Below are positions 44,370-55,994 of a stretch of DNA of 62,500 nt, in pieces; within the stretch, counting starts at the first letter, position 1, and each line of letters starts with the position of its first letter. A model generated the notes under the pieces. That model saw only the letters and a program-made list of their open reading frames with translations, did not search any database and was not told the DNA's origin. The DNA is from Glandiceps talaboti. Its lineage: Eukaryota > Hemichordata > Enteropneusta > Spengelidae. Made by a program: the position numbers and the translations under genes. The DNA lies in the NCBI RefSeq assembly GCF_964340395.1, contig NC_135562.1:11549543-11612042 (forward strand), in the 5' to 3' direction.

Positions 44370-44890
44370 AATCACAATCATTTATCAAAGAAAAAAGCCC
44401 TCATTTGCGGTTGGTTCCCTAAGGGTACATCTGCCATGCTCACCCACAAGAGCATATATGTTACTGCATCCTACATCAACAGGTCAAGCTGTCCGTGTTG
44501 ACTTGGTCAGTAAATTGTTGTAATATAATTGACTCGGTCGGAAACTACACCTTTTCTCTAAATATAATTTGCTTAGAACCCAACATTGATATGGAAAGAC
44601 AATATTTGCAATCATGGGTAAGTTGAGTTTTAGGTATTGGACTGATTGACCCTAAAGGGAATCGGGAACAGAGCAGAAGATATAAAGAGATGCGACCCAT
44701 ACCACAGGGATATACGCGGTTGGTGGTTTTGCATTTTAATTCTATTAATCCAGGGCATATTTTTCCGCTGATGCAAAGAAAAAAACAATAAGCCTCTCGC
44801 AGGTGTGTCTTTGATGGTACCGATGCCATAAAGACTTACTTATAAGAGCTAGAGGCCTGTATTTGTGTACGGATACAGACTTTGTCAGTT
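44370..44890 (-). promoter_or_regulatory. Upstream region of LamG-cluster gene, unit B
   Basis: Matches 41690-42240 over several blocks ('cacaatcatttatcaaagaa', 'gcggttggttccctaagggt', 'attgaccctaaagggaatcg', 'tgatggtaccgatgcc'). It sits immediately before the unit B LamG frame with no anchor exon in between. Confidence 0.55.
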
Positions 44891-46534
44891 AAAACATATG
44901 GCTAAACGTACAGTTTACTTCTGGTTCCAACGTCAAATGTGTTTTGCAAATATAATTATCACCACAACCACAATGTCATAATGGTATTGCACTCATCACC
45001 AGTCAATTTACAACATCGGTAATCCAGGTTTCGATTTGCTATTAAAGATAGACAGAAACGAAAGCTATTGCAACATATTGATATAAGCTATTAAAGGGAC
45101 GTTGGTTTAACTGTACTCACATTAGGGTGGCGTTTCTGATGACTTCTGTGATCATGCAGTGTACATTTTGAGGACCTCCACGGTTTACACTATCATGATT
45201 ATGGGGGTGATTATATCCATACAACAGAGGCAATGCTATCACCTATGTGTGAAATCTGACAAATCGAGAGCTGCAAGAATAAAATATGAGCTCTAACAAT
45301 ATTTTTATTATGCTGTTGAAATTCAATATTTCTAATAATACAAAATATATGCACGATGCATTAAAACAATCCAGAGCAGAGAGACAGTCACAATTGGGTA
45401 TGATACTATCCCGCTATCTGAAAGACAAAGTATATTGAACTAGGAAGTACACAATACTCGTCCTTTACACATTATGCCATGCACGGAGCCGTTCAGATAA
45501 AACAATATGGAATATATACTCTGGTCGCTCTACATCACGACAATGCGTGTCTACATCACTGGTTCTGTTATATTAGTCAAAACGTTCAAAATTACAACTA
45601 TTTTCCTTAATTTTAATTTAATATTACTGGCGCTGGTATAATTAATATATTCTCCAATATTTTCCTTCATTCAACCAGAAAATACTAGTGACCTAAGCGT
45701 TGTTACTACGAGTCTATCGACTCGTAATGACAATGACCCCTTGACTGACCGAAGAAACATATTGGGGAATATCACCTAATGGTCATGGTATTCAAACACG
45801 GTTTGATTTCGAGATTTGACCTTGACTATGACATCAGCAAAGATTGGATTCATACAACATAGTACGTTCACTGACACGCTTTTTAAAGCTAAGTATCATG
45901 CATTCTATAACAAGAGTAAGTAACATTTTGAGAAGTTGAGTTATCATCTAAAGGCTTGACACAGCTGCAGCCAACGAAGCTATTTACACATTATTTCATT
46001 TCAAACTGTTTGAATAGATAGCATGGGGTGGGGGGGGGGAGTGTGATATTTTGGTGGGATGGTATTTTTGCTGTTAGTCGATGGACAAGAACTCCAAACT
46101 CGTCAATGTGGAACAACTAAATTTTTCCATAACTAATCTATATGTCATATTATAGCTGAAGACTGAAGAAAACAAATGAGTAGGCATAATAATACTTCTG
46201 CTAATATCTTGAGAATGTTAGTATTCTGAGCTCAAAATAAAAGATGTCAACAAATGCCTCAAATAGATGTACTAAATATGTATGAATTTGTTCTGAAACT
46301 CAGACTTACGATGTCAGTCAGTCAGTTAGTCAGTCTTTCCAACACAACGGCTTAAATTCTGACAAGCTATATTATGTCTTTAAAGTACCTGCACTGGTAA
46401 GAATTTTAACAAAAATGTTTGTATAATATGTAATTCGAGAAAGAGTTTGTTTTATATATTGCTCTTTCTTTCAGTTTAAATCAAAGATGTACTGACTTCA
46501 ACCTTTCAATTCTTCAGCACTCCTGAAAAGAAGT
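44891..46534. other. Spacer between LamG units B and C, with repeat fragments
   Basis: 45340-45410 matches 52800-52870 ('agtccagagcagagagacag' type), and 45818-45910 matches 52976-53085 ('tttgaccttgacta', 'gtacgttcactgaca'). A foldback repeat lies at about 45650-45790. No additional gene is seen. Confidence 0.5.
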
Positions 46535-47182
46535 TTATATGATGTTATCTCGGACTTGACACTTTTCCCTGGCTGCTTTTATCTGTTGACTTGACAATTC
46601 CTTATTGTATACTTGCATACAAGTCACCATCCCTGTATAGAATCTACCATCTCCTATAGATGCTCCCATTCTCGCTTCAAACTGTGTGGCCAATTCAATT
46701 TGTCCAATATTCAGAGTTGATGCTACGTTGCCATTGATCCATAGTTTAGCATTTCCAGTGTCGTAGTTGTAAGAAGAACCCACAAAGTTCCACTCATACA
46801 AAGTCAGGACATTTTCATTCAAGTGGGGTGTTGTAGTCATGTCACGACGTCTGAACCTGACATAAAGTCGAACCGGCCCATTCTTCCACATATGAACACC
46901 CCAATCATTTCTGTTGAAGTGGAAAATAGGACCATCGTTACCAGTGGGATAAATGTATGCCAAGAGTGTTATGGAATACCTTGTGTCGTAGGCACCATTG
47001 TTTGGAAATTCGATGAAGGATGTCGCAGTGCCAGAAAACATATAAGCACCAGCTGATGTACCAACAGCATTTGGTATAAGGTCTGCACCGACCACTACTG
47101 CATGGTTACCATTTCCTGATGTGTCTTGTAACAACGAGTCTTTATCGAGTGGCCAAAAAGCAACTAGATTTGATGTCTTTGA
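46535..47182 (-). pseudogene. Laminin-G-like exon, unit C, with damaged splice acceptor
   Basis: Paralogue of the LamG frame at 43563-44206, with an intact domain through 'MVTCMQVYNKELSSQQIKAA'. It should be spliced to the anchor exon at 51735-51849 across a 4.5-kb intron. The acceptor aligned with unit B (cag|acacatc) reads caaagacatc here: the AG is now AA. The nearest replacement AG is two bases further in and would shift the frame into an early stop. The domain-coding part is otherwise open, with the first in-frame Met at 47134. Either this copy is no longer correctly spliced or it uses an acceptor I cannot see. Confidence 0.6.
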
Positions 47183-47769
47183 ATATGAAACAAATCTAAA
47201 ATATTAGGAGAATCGAAATAAACCATCGTCATCCCATATTTGGTTGAAAAAAAATGTATATTTCACAGGCCCAAGAGTGATTAAATCATACTTTCTGAAA
47301 TTGATTTTCGTGAATTCTGCAGCAAACTACTGTTTTGATTTGTTTTGATACATTAAGTAACATATATATAATATGGTTTGCACGTTCGTTTAAATTACTT
47401 GACCTCTTTGACCCAGCAGTTGCATGCTAATGCTTGTTGTCTAATGAGACATATTTGGAAATGGTTTGCGAGAAAAATTCACAGCAAACACAAAATGTCT
47501 AAAAGTATTACAAACATTTCTTCAAGATATTGCAACCGACCTTCTAAATAACCCGGGTTAGTGATGTATGAGATGTGATGTGTAGTACATTGTACTTGTT
47601 GATTTTGTTTAGGTGTTCTAATATAATGTATTTGTATCAGTTCAGCGCTCATTCACCTCGTATATCCTATACATAACTTTAGTTGTAGAATTTGCTGTGT
47701 AATTTAATGTCATTATCATTAATCATTGACAGAGCAGCCTTTATGTTTGCATGAAGACAGGCAGGCAGG

Positions 47770-47861
47770 CAGACATACATACATACATACATACATACAT
47801 ACATACATACATACATACATACATACACACATACATAGACAGACAGACAGACAGACAGACG

Positions 47862-47913
<52 letters not shown>

Positions 47914-47931
47914 TACAGACGGATGGATGGA
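47770..47931. repeat. (ATAC)n and (GACA)n compound microsatellite
   Basis: ACAT tetranucleotides pass into GACA tetranucleotides. Frames through the tract (IHTY, RQTD repeats) are artefacts. A (GTT)n tract lies at 48053-48085. Confidence 0.97.
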
Positions 47932-48025
47932 TGGATGATCAATAAACAAATCAACATATTGATAAATGCATAATGAATGAATATTGCGATGTGATTCTTT
48001 GCAAGCTAAAATATGTTATATCGGT

Positions 48026-48050
48026 TTATACTGGCTGTTTACTTTTCTCT

Positions 48051-48085
<35 letters not shown>

Positions 48086-48507
48086 ACTGACATCGATAGC
48101 GAAAGCGGACACATGAACACTGGTGGTAGCAGACACAGTATCTGACTTTTGGGTTGTTGGGTCGGATCTTTTCAGTTTTGTCTTTTCCTTCCACAACACG
48201 AAGCTCCTTTGGGTCGATGTTATTCCTTCGACCGTGATTGATTCCTTTTTTCGTGTCTCTTCGATTTTAGCTTGTATCATCGCTGCTTTGTGTACTTCAT
48301 GACAACAACAACATCGACCTGTTTGTAAGTGAAAGGATAACGTCTTAGTACAACATCGTGGTGGTACGTGATTGGATATCGATGTTTATGGAGAGCGCTG
48401 CTATTGGCGATATATCCAATCACGTTCATCGAAGGTAGTTTGAACAAATCATTTCCTTCAATTCTCCTATATGGCGTTAGAAATCGGTTGATATCTTTGG
48501 TAGGCAT
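48026..48507 (-). CDS. Possible small gene in two overlapping frames, unassigned
   Basis: Two minus-strand frames abut in different phases: 48507-48277 ('MPTKDINRFLTPYRRIEGND...') and 48280-48026 ('MIQAKIEETRKKESITVEGI...', ending in a poly-threonine tract from the (GTT)n repeat). Both have protein-like composition before the microsatellite. They may be one gene joined by a short intron or interrupted by a frameshift. No family is recognised. Confidence 0.25.
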
Positions 48508-48674
48508 TGTCCGATTGTAACAACGACACGAATTATCCGAATGTGACAGAAGGTAAAGTTTCGAAATGTTTGCTGAGCAAAACGACCGGTTGAATGTTCA
48601 TGTCGCCGTACTGTCGGTTGCAAACCTTGTCTATATCTCGCGGTGAGTGGACTTGGGCGATCACAGAAACACAT

Positions 48675-50173
48675 GTTATTTTACCTCTTTCATATACAAT
48701 TGGCTAAACACGTCAATAGTATCGATATTTCATTGTATTCTGATAGAAACATATTCTGATACATAAAATGTTTCTGCAATTCGCTAACGACTAACTAAAT
48801 CACATGACTATACAAAAGCATAAACCGAGATGAACGTTGGTGGTATCATACTACAACCATTTACATTTATATAAGCGTATGGTGGTGAAATGAAGTCGGG
48901 CTAAATATAAGCTGAAGAAAAGTGTAAAATATCAAGTGATATGATATGTGGAGCTATGGATATTTGGATTGCTGGGAAACATGTATAGGGAAGTTAAGAT
49001 ACTGTCAAATACCAACTACTATACTAGGCATATCTAGATGCAAGGGTACAAGTTTAGGCACCTTGTCAAGGTTGGACTTTCAGCCTACTTTTTAATGCAA
49101 TTTCGACTTGTGCCACATGTATATATTTTTGTTGCCATGGTAAGACAGATGGCCGCCTTCTGTGCAGAGTTGGTGATGGACATTTTGTCATTTTATCCTT
49201 TATCGTCTGTCTGATAGTTACAGTACTGGTCAAAGCATTTTCATGTTTTTTAAGAGGACACTTTTGGGTAAACCCGTCTGTTATTTTGTCTGAGGTTATT
49301 TTAGTTTTTACCCACTGACATCGGCATTTTCTCCTGTAGCTCTGTAAATGAACGTTTTTTTTAATGAAAAAATTCTATATAAAAACCACTGTCAGCACAA
49401 GTCACTTTGTAATGAAGTAGTCATGTCTTTGGATAGACAGACGTACAGCGCTAGAGGTTCTATATGATATTGAAGACGTGGTGAAGGTACGGTATAGGCA
49501 ATTTCTTCACTCACAGAATAACAGGTGCAGACTTGGGCATGGCAGCACATCTGTTCACAGTCTTAGGCGTGGCAGCATATGTGTTAAAGGTTTGGTGGCA
49601 TTGTAACAGTTGATAATATGGGGACACTGACATTGACATTGTTCACAAAAATGAGGACAGTTTCATTCATGGTTAAAGCGTTTGTGGACATTGACATTTT
49701 CGTTGTGTAAAAAGTGTCCTGTTAACTGACACATTACCCATTAAATGAAATTGAGAGCACAGATGGGACGAGACGGAGAGGAGGATAACTGTTTTGTACT
49801 AAATTACAAAGAGAATAGTTTGAGTCAGTACTAGTGATAGAGGGCATTAGGCTGGTGTAAGTGTTCACACAAGCCATTTGAAATTTGATGCAAGTGCTTC
49901 GACATTGCTGGAACGGTGGTAAAAACGCAGGTGCTGTACCATTCTATGTTGTCCAGACATACTTGTAATCTAGCTACATCAGTTTAAATTTACAACTATT
50001 CTACACAAGGTATTAAATACATTCTCCTATCTCGTCAGTTCATTACCTGAACACCTAGATTAACGAAACTCCCCCCCCCCTCCCCCACAGCAGCATCAGG
50101 AAACTGCTAACCAGACTACATGACATAATCAGAGATACAAATATATTCCAAAATCGATACAGAATCCATTTTT
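48675..50173. other. Non-coding, inside the unit C LamG intron
   Basis: No gene or clear repeat is seen apart from a C run near 50070. Confidence 0.45.
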
Positions 50174-50174
50174 A

Positions 50175-50210
50175 CCTCCCGTAAGGGTACGGGAGGTATT
50201 AAAAGGGGAA

Positions 50211-50265
<55 letters not shown>

Positions 50266-50274
50266 GTGTGTGTG

Positions 50275-50333
<59 letters not shown>

Positions 50334-51221
50334 GTCATCATTTTCTAAAAATTGGCTGGCTCAATTGTAATGAAATTCGGGATATATAATCTTTAGGGTA
50401 ATAGCTAGACCTGATTAGGTTTTGAGCCAGATCTGTTAATGTTTAATTAGAGAAATTTGCATATTAATGAAATCAACTAATTATGCAATATCTTAAGACT
50501 GCATACTTCAATTTCAATATAATTTAGTATATTCTTTAAACATAACAACATACATTTGTCCTACAAAATTTGTTGATGTATCTTAGAGCGTTAATGAATA
50601 ATTTGCATAATTAATTATTTTTGGTAATTAGGCTATATCTTAAGAATACATACTTCAAATTCAACATAATTTAGTACATACATTAACCATAAGAAAACAC
50701 ATATGTCCTATCAAGTTTGTTGATGCACCATACAGTGTTAATGAATAATGTGCATAATTAATGATTTTCGGTAATTAGGCTATATCTTAAGAATACATAC
50801 TCCAATTCCAATATAATTCAGTACACACGTTAACCATAACAATCGCATATGTCCTGTAAAGTTTGTTGGTGTACCTTTCAGTGTTAATGAATAATTTGCA
50901 TAATTAATGATTCTTGGTAATTAGGCTATATCTTACGACTGCATGCTTCAATTTCAATACAATTCAGTACATACATTAACCATAACAAATTGTGTATGTC
51001 CTATAAAGTTAGTTGATGTACCTTACAGTGTTAATGAATAATTTGCATAATTAATGATTTTCGGTAATTAGGCTATATCTTAAGACTGCATTAAGTAGTA
51101 TCATACACTCTTACATACATTAACCTAAGAAAGCACGCTTGTCCAAAAAACAAAGCCTGTTACCATATTTTGTTTTAGTTTAATGAGTTATTTGCATAAT
51201 TAGTGATTCCCTTACGGGAGG
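50175..51221 (+). mobile_element. Non-autonomous element with hairpin, (CTGT)n and AT-rich tandem units
   Basis: Bounded by 13-bp perfect inverted ends: cctcccgtaaggg at 50175 and cccttacgggagg at 51209-51221. The left end is also a hairpin (acctcccgta-aggg-tacgggaggt). A (CTGT)n microsatellite (50214-50335) follows, then about five diverged units of roughly 145 bp, each containing 'ttgcataattaatgattttc' and 'ggtaattaggctatatctta'. The layout resembles microsatellite-bearing non-autonomous elements such as pearl/Helitron-like elements of marine animals; that assignment is inference. A related inverted copy ends at 53826, and a solo end lies at 61449-61461. Confidence 0.75.
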
Positions 51222-51734
51222 CATTCTGTTTAAATCTGGTGGGAAAATGCATTGATTGAAAATGGGTTGTTAATGGGTGAAACAACTTGACAGTGAAAAA
51301 ACGTAGACAAAAGTCAATTTTTGTAACGCAATAACTCGGCAAGGATAAGAGTGGAAACAGTTTGTTATTGATTTGTACACAAGTACTCACGTCTCGGTCC
51401 AGTTTGCACTGTATCTGTCGTTTATCTTTACATTGAAATGTTACCTAATAGTTAGATAACTTGAGATAACTTGAGATTACACAATTTGTTTATAAACTAA
51501 ATGCTGTACGTTTAATAACACAATTTGTACACAATTTTTAGTGTTTTGTCATGTACTGCAGCGTTACAAATATGGATTTTAAGTCTTGTAGCTGTTTGGC
51601 GTTATTCTCATTCATATAGAAAAAAATATAGTAAATAGGTTTAAATAATTAAAAATCCACTATAAATGCTCATTTATTATCTATATGGCCACTTGCAGAA
51701 AAACAATATGAGTTTCAGGAATTACACGACTTAC

Positions 51735-51849
51735 TTTCAGCAGCAGGCCCAAGTAATCTCAATAGCCCTATAATTCCCGCACTCATAACTAGCCAATACA
51801 ACATCATTGCCAATACGACGTTCCGGCATGCCTTTTCAGCATCTGCCAT
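51735..51849 (-). CDS. Signal-anchor first exon of LamG-cluster gene, unit C
   Basis: ATG at 51849 opens 38 codons on the minus strand with a hydrophobic core (NVVLAMMLYWLVMSAGIIGL), followed by a consensus donor (gaaa|gtaagt) in phase 1. That phase fits the LamG exon type (two bases, then the first codon). Paralogue of 41484-41583. With the LamG domain at 46535-47182 it would give a type II single-pass membrane protein or a secreted lectin-like protein, if splicing works. Confidence 0.6.
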
Positions 51850-51869
51850 TCCTCTATCATTCACAGTTT

Positions 51870-52390
51870 CTATCACTGAGTGTCCAAATCCAAAGTCGTC
51901 TGGTATGTTTCACTATGATAAATTAAGTACTGGACCAGTAGCAATCTCTGTAGACATGCGTATACACTCTATATGTGTAGTCTTTCAGAAAAAATAAATG
52001 AATCGTCTGTTTATGATTGGTTCCCTAAAGGTGTAACTAGTGTTTTGTAAAACATACGAACAGGTTTTACCACTCTGTCTTAAATTGCATACTGTTCCAG
52101 TGCATTCTGTTAATAAAGTGTTGTTATTAGCTTGTCATAGCAATGGTACCTCATTTACAATGTTCATAGTCTGAAACCATACCATGTCCCTCAACATCAT
52201 AGATTTCTCGACTGTATGAACAGTGATTTGGAAAATTGTTTGGGCAATTAATTCCATTTTTAGGTACCGGAACGATTGACACTAAAGGAAAGGGATTCGG
52301 GCACGAAATGGATACAAACAAACAGATGCGAACTTTTGTGCACAGACCATATCTAATCTGTCGGTTTGTGTCTTTTTGATATTTGTGTAA
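51870..52390 (-). promoter_or_regulatory. Upstream region of LamG-cluster gene, unit C
   Basis: Divergent third copy of the block at 41590-42300: 'atgattggttccctaaaggt', 'taaagtgttgttatta' and 'ggaacgattgacactaaagg' are recognisable in the same order. Confidence 0.5.
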
Positions 52391-53109
52391 AGATATATGG
52401 AGTTTTTCGGTAAAGTACAAAGCGATATTGCATATACATCAATCCAATGATCCGTGTGATTTTGTCAGGTTGTGTTACAAGCTCTTTGTAGACTCAACTG
52501 TTGTGATCGAACTGCTAATTTTAAACAGTGTGGTTTTTTTACCTGTATTTTTTTTAATGGTTTTCGTTACGATACATTTCTTTTATCGTATAATCATCTT
52601 GTGTTGGTCTTCTGAATATTTCCAATAATAGCAGCGTTTTAGAAAATAAATGATTATCGCCATAACAACGACAGCGTCATAAAGTATGTGCACTCGTAGC
52701 CATTGTATTTATATCCGCCACATGAAAGACATACGTCAACAGATAATACGTATTACGAACTCAAACAATATTTTTGTTTCGCTATCGAAAACTGACATGT
52801 TAATAACACAAACATGTCCATGATACAATGTCCAAAAAATGAAGTCCAGAGCAGAGAGACAGCTAGAACTGGGCATGCTAATAGCACATTGATAAGCGCA
52901 AAATTTTGAACAAAAAAATATAATATTTTTATTTCACACGTTGTCATAGCATTCACGACATTGTTTGATTCTGACATTTGACCTTGACTATTCAATACAA
53001 TTAATTACGTCACCACCAGACATTGCATTTATGAAACGTGGTACGTTCACTGACAAACAGTTTGAGTATTATGGATTCCATGACAACCAGATTTAAACTG
53101 AATGCCTCC

Positions 53110-53761
53110 TACAGACATTGTTGGAATGCATTCTTATTAAGATATAGCCTAATTACCGAAAACAATTAATTATGCAAATTAATCATTAAAAATAAAAACT
53201 ATGCCAACAGGCTTTAAAGGGTATCTGTGCTTGTTATGGTTGATGTATTTGCCAAATTATATTGAATTTGAAAATTGCATTCTTAATATATATCCTAATT
53301 ACCAAAACCCATTGATTATGCAAAATACTCATTAAAATAAACATACTTTATAAGACGTTCATGCTTAAATTTGTTGATGTATGTACCAAATCTTGCATAA
53401 TTTGAAGTATGCATTCTTTAGATAGGACTTAATTACTGAAAATGATTAATTATGCAAATGATATTGCTTAATTACCAATGCTCATTAAGTATACAATTTA
53501 CTCATTAAAACTATATATATGCTTAATGTTTAATGTATGTACTGAATTGTATTGAATTTGAAGTTTGCATTCTTAAGATATAGCCTAATTCCTAAAAAAC
53601 ATTAATTATACAATTGACTAATTAATCTTAATTAGATATTTACCAAAGTATAATTAGTTCCCGTGTTTAGCATATGAAAGATGTGTAGCAAGTTTCATTA
53701 AAATCAGTACAGTAGCTTTTTTAGATATCGTGTCCACAGACAGACACGCACACACAGATAT

Positions 53762-53798
<37 letters not shown>

Positions 53799-53826
53799 AG
53801 CATAACATAACTCCCTTACGGGAGTT
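53110..53826 (-). mobile_element. Inverted copy of the (CTGT)n element
   Basis: Here the order is reversed: units reading 'aagatatagcctaattaccg' then 'aattatgcaaattaatc' come first, then (CAGA)n at 53766-53798, then the terminal hairpin 'aactcccttacgggagtt' at 53809-53826. The left boundary is uncertain. Its first roughly 164 bp (about 53119-53281) are repeated without visible change at about 53983-54140. Confidence 0.7.
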
Positions 53827-53982
53827 AAAATAAAGTAGTAAAGGTCAAATACATGGGATCCTTGAAACACTGGTACAAGAAACCTAGCTCACTGAGTGAA
53901 TTGGCTACTTAGCTCTGTGATTCGCATTTTAAACCAGTCCTAGGACATTTTAGCATTTGTTTTTAGTGTTATGTTATGTTGG

Positions 53983-54140
53983 AATGCATTCTTATTAAGA
54001 TATAGCCTAATTACCGAAAACAATTAATTATGCAAATTAATCATTAAAAATAAAAACTATGCCAACAGGCTTTAAAGGGTATCTGTGCTTGTTATGGTTG
54101 ATGTATTTGCCAAATTATATTGAATTTGAAAATTGCATTG
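53983..54140. repeat. Exact duplicate of 53119-53281
   Basis: 'ttggaatgcattcttattaa' through 'gaatttgaaaattgcatt' is repeated with no difference that I can see. The 155-bp tandem array starts directly after it. Confidence 0.9.
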
Positions 54141-54145
54141 AAAAT

Positions 54146-55075
54146 GCTGTCATTCCACTTATTTTATAGAGTGGCAGCTGTCATTCCAGTGGTTCTATAG
54201 TGTAGAGGGTGTCATTCAACTAACTGAATGTAGAAAAGGGTGTCATTCCACTGTTTACCACCTAGAAATGCTGTCATTCCAGTTCTAAAGCATTAAAAAT
54301 GCTGTCATTCCACTTATTTTATAGAGTGGCGGCTGTCATTCCACTTGTTTTACAGTGCAGAGGGTGTCATTCAACTAACTGAATGTAGAAAAGGGTGTCA
54401 TTCCACTGTTTACCACCTAGAAATGCTGTCATTCCAGTTCTAAAGCATTGGAAATGCTGTCATTCCACTTATTTTATAGAGTGGCGGCTGTCATTCCAGT
54501 GGTTCTACAGTGCAGAGTGTGTCATTCAACTAACTGATTGTAGAAAAGGGTGTCATTCCACTGTTTACCACCTAGAAATGCTGTCATTCCAGTTCCAAAG
54601 CATTAAAAATGCTGTCATTCCACTTATTTTATAGAGTGGCGGCTGTCATTCCAGTGGTTCTATAGTGTAGAGGGTGTCATTCAACTAACTGAATGTAGAA
54701 AAGGGTGTCATTCCACTGTTTACCACCTAGAAATGCTGTCCTTCCAGTTCCAAAGCATTAAAAATGCTGTCATTCCACTTATTTTATAGAGTGGCGGCTG
54801 TCATTCCAGTGGTTCTACAGTGTAGAGGGTGTCATTCAACTAACTGAATGTAGAAAAGGGTGTCATTCCACTGTTTACCACCTAGAAATGCTGTCATTCC
54901 AGTTCTAAAGCATTAAAAATGCTGTCATTCCACTTATTTAATAGAGTGGCGGCTGTCATTCCACTGGTTTTACAGTGCAGAGGGTGTCATTCAACTAACT
55001 GAATGTAGAAAAGGGTGTCATTCCACTGTTTACCACCTAGAAATGTTGTCATTCGTTTTCCGTCATTCAGGTTGT
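54146..55075. repeat. 155-bp tandem array, six units
   Basis: 'gctgtcattccactt' recurs at 54146, 54301, 54456, 54611, 54766 and 54921, exactly 155 bp apart. Within each unit the core tgtcattc(c/a)a occurs about six times at roughly 26-bp spacing, so the unit grew from a shorter repeat. The last unit decays into 'tgtcattcgttttccgtcat'. Open frames through the array are not genes. Confidence 0.95.
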
Positions 55076-55224
55076 CATTCGTTTTAGGGTCACCCATAAA
55101 TAAGGGCAATAAATGTAAGAAACTGATCGTTGAAGATAACAAATTCAATGTGAAATTAGTGCAAAGGATTCGAGAGTGTGTAGTTACCATGCGTCAACTG
55201 TTAGTCATCAGCAAAATAATATGT

Positions 55225-55795
55225 GTACAGCACTCTCCATACAGAGTGAAAACCTTGAACGTTTCATCGTACTGAATTGAAGGTGGCGGTGGAGGTCTTT
55301 TCAAAGAGATAACCACGAGGTTCTATTATTTTTGGTGACCTCAATTGTCAGACACGACATTGTATGTGTCCTGCCGCGCTTGATTGTAAGCTGATTAAAC
55401 GTTGCACGTCGAATTGTATAGCCTGGTTGGAGCGGGTATCATTTTGAAATAACTAGCATTGACTTTGAAACACCGCCCCAGTAAACGACCCCCCCCCCGG
55501 CCCCTCTACCCCATGACCGAGCCTAATAATAATGTGGAAAATTGATAAAGTTTTTGAATATTCCACAATGCCACATTTCGTTATTGTTAATGAAATGGCG
55601 AACAAACACCCATTCCCTAGTATTACTGCAATGTATGACAGTCTCTTGGTTTTATAAGGTGAACTTACATGGGAAACAATATTTGACTACCTCAGCTCCC
55701 AATGTTCCTTCTCAGTAAGACTTCTATCTCCTATCATTGTGTACTCTCCATACAAAGTGAAAACATTGAACGTTTCATCGTACGAGATATGTCTT
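55225..55795. repeat. Direct repeat of about 45 bp (55228-55272 and 55743-55787)
   Basis: 'actctccatacagagtgaaa' and 'ttgaacgtttcatcgtac' occur in both copies, upstream of the sialyltransferase exon. They may mark duplicated upstream sequence. Confidence 0.6.
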
Positions 55796-55994
55796 TTTGT
55801 CGAGTTGACCTTGATGGCAAACAGCTAGTGCTGGTATTTGTAACCTTGTATACACGAACTCGTTACAATGGGGAGATCACATACATAGCTAATGAGAGTG
55901 TAGTGAGATGTTGAAAGGCATGTACTTTGTTCACGTGATATCTACTTCAAATAACCCTAAAGTGAGTGTACACCATGTACGGAGCTGGTCTACA

